The position numbers and the translations under genes are program-made. From an uncultured Eubacteriales bacterium (GTDB taxonomy: Bacteria; Bacillota; Clostridia; Oscillospirales; Oscillospiraceae): a DNA stretch of 5,664 nt. Numbering within the stretch: the first letter of the stretch is position 1; the number at the start of each line of letters is the position of its first letter. Location: NCBI GenBank assembly GCA_902475455.1, contig CABRZO010000157.1, forward strand, positions 1-5,664, read 5' to 3'. The notes under the pieces are model-generated. The model was not told where the DNA came from and ran no database searches. It worked only from the letters and a program-made list of their open reading frames with translations. Shown in pieces: positions 4,886 to 5,664 of this stretch.

Positions 4886-5209
4886 ATGGCGGCTATGAAT
4901 TTAAATCGTGAGCAGTTTGAGGCATATTTGAAGGGCGATAAGCCGGTGCTGGTGGACTACTGGGCTCCCTGGTGCGGCTACTGCCGCCGGATTGGACCGG
5001 CCTATGAGAAAATCGCGGAGGAATACGGCAACCGGCTGGTGGTGGCCAAGGTGGACATCGACCAGGAGCCCCGGCTGGCGGAAGAGCAGCATATTGAGGT
5101 GATTCCCACCCTGGTGCTGTACCGGGAGGGAAAGGTGTTGGGGAGCGTGGTGAATCCCGGGTCCAAGGCGGCCATCGATCAGTTCATCCGTGAAACCCTG
5201 GCAAAGTAA
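4886..5209 (+). CDS. trxA: Thioredoxin with CGYC active site
   Basis: A 107-residue cytoplasmic thioredoxin with no signal peptide. The active site is WAPWCGYC (Cys30, Cys33) and the cis-proline is Pro74 in EVIPTL. The buried Asp is Asp24 in LVDYW. The middle residue Tyr32 replaces the usual Pro; CGYC is best known from the isomerase DsbC, and this swap generally makes the disulfide more oxidising, so it may serve different targets from the CGPC paralogue at 3356-3661. AAGGAG at 4871-4876 lies 9 nt before the ATG at 4886. The frame is open further upstream, but that would cross the promoter. Thioredoxin reductase follows after 13 nt, so this is probably its direct substrate. Regulation is predicted through the dyad at -41. 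Confidence 0.94.
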   Translation: MAAMNLNREQFEAYLKGDKPVLVDYWAPWCGYCRRIGPAYEKIAEEYGNRLVVAKVDIDQEPRLAEEQHIEVIPTLVLYREGKVLGSVVNPGSKAAIDQFIRETLAK

Positions 5210-5222
5210 GGAGGCGGCGACA

Positions 5223-5664
5223 GTGGCAGAGCGTCAAGTTTACGATATGATTGTGGTGGGGGGCGGCCCCGGCGGCTATACCGCCGCCCTCTACGCCGCC
5301 CGGGCGGGACTCAGTACCCTGGTGCTGGAACAGCTCTCCGCCGGGGGCCAGATGGCCCTGACGGAGCAGATTGACAACTACCCGGGCTATGAGGAGGGGA
5401 TCGACGGCTTTGCCCTGGCGGAGCGGATGCAGCGGCAGGCGGAGCGTTTTGGAGCTGCCACCGAGTACGCCCAGGTGGAACGTATAGACCTCAAATCCGC
5501 CCCCAAGATTCTGGAGACCAGCGAGGGCATTTTCCGGGCCAGGACGGTGGTGCTGGCCACCGGAGCCAATCCCCGGGAGCTGGGGGTGGAAAACGAGGCG
5601 GCCCTGGTGGGCCGGGGCGTGGCCTACTGCGCCGCCTGCGACGGGATGCGCTACAAGGGCAAAA
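5223..5664 (+). CDS. trxB: Thioredoxin reductase, N-terminal part
   Basis: The first 147 codons of a flavoprotein that runs off the right edge; the family is usually about 310 residues. The FAD-binding GGGPGG motif is at 13-18, followed by YTAALYAARAGLSTLVLE. GGQM at 41-44, DNYPGY at 51-56 and the second FAD motif ATGANPREL at 112-120 are all typical. The redox pair is in YCAACDG, Cys136 and Cys139 (CAAC, a variant of the usual CATC). It should use NAD(P)H to reduce the thioredoxin encoded just before it; the cofactor-binding domain that would show NADPH or another donor lies outside or at the edge. The start is GTG at 5223, with AAGGAGG (5208-5214, overlapping the upstream stop) 8 nt before it. 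No in-frame stop occurs in the visible part. Confidence 0.94.
   Translation, partial: MAERQVYDMIVVGGGPGGYTAALYAARAGLSTLVLEQLSAGGQMALTEQIDNYPGYEEGIDGFALAERMQRQAERFGAATEYAQVERIDLKSAPKILETSEGIFRARTVVLATGANPRELGVENEAALVGRGVAYCAACDGMRYKGK

Overview
The window reads as GC-rich, strictly or mostly anaerobic Firmicutes chromosome. The G/C-rich third codon positions, strong AAGGAGG-type ribosome sites, a clostridial-type Crp/Fnr protein, PadR plus DUF1700, and thioredoxin genes together suggest an Oscillospiraceae-like gut Clostridium (Flavonifractor/Lawsonibacter/Oscillibacter type). That placement is inferred from style and content, not from a marker gene. I see no mobile element, RNA gene, CRISPR array or phage gene.

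Layout: (1) 2-343, the 3' end of an unrecognised membrane protein, closed by a perfect-stem terminator. (2) 423-2232, a MarR-type repressor and an Eis-like GNAT acetyltransferase in one operon. Its promoter carries two copies of the palindrome TACGAATTCGTA, one between -35 and -10 and one just after the start point, and the operon ends in a terminator. (3) 2233-3248, a PadR-family repressor and a DUF1700 membrane protein separated by 1 nt, preceded by a promoter with a long dyad and followed by a terminator. (4) 3282-4058, a thioredoxin (CGPC) and a single-domain rhodanese in one operon, ending in a terminator that works in both directions. (5) 4080-4799, a Crp/Fnr-family regulator on the minus strand. 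(6) 4813-5664, divergent from it, a second thioredoxin (CGYC) and the 5' part of thioredoxin reductase trxB, which runs off the right edge.

The most interesting point links parts 4 to 6. Both thioredoxin promoters carry the same dyad, GTGAT-YTC-ATCAC, followed by a good -10 box and no recognisable -35 box. In both, the dyad centre lies 29 bp before the -10 hexamer, at about -41 from the predicted start, which is the class II activator position for CRP/FNR proteins. The Crp/Fnr gene between the two operons has a recognition helix whose R-E-x-x-x-R spacing matches that used by CRP to read GTGA. I infer a local redox/sulfur regulon: the regulator senses an unknown signal and turns on trx-rhodanese and trx-trxB. 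The effector is unknown, and the CRP cAMP-contacting arginine does not appear to be conserved.

Each transcription unit is bounded by its own hairpin terminator, and three of the four units that begin in the window start with a gene for their own regulator or lie next to one.
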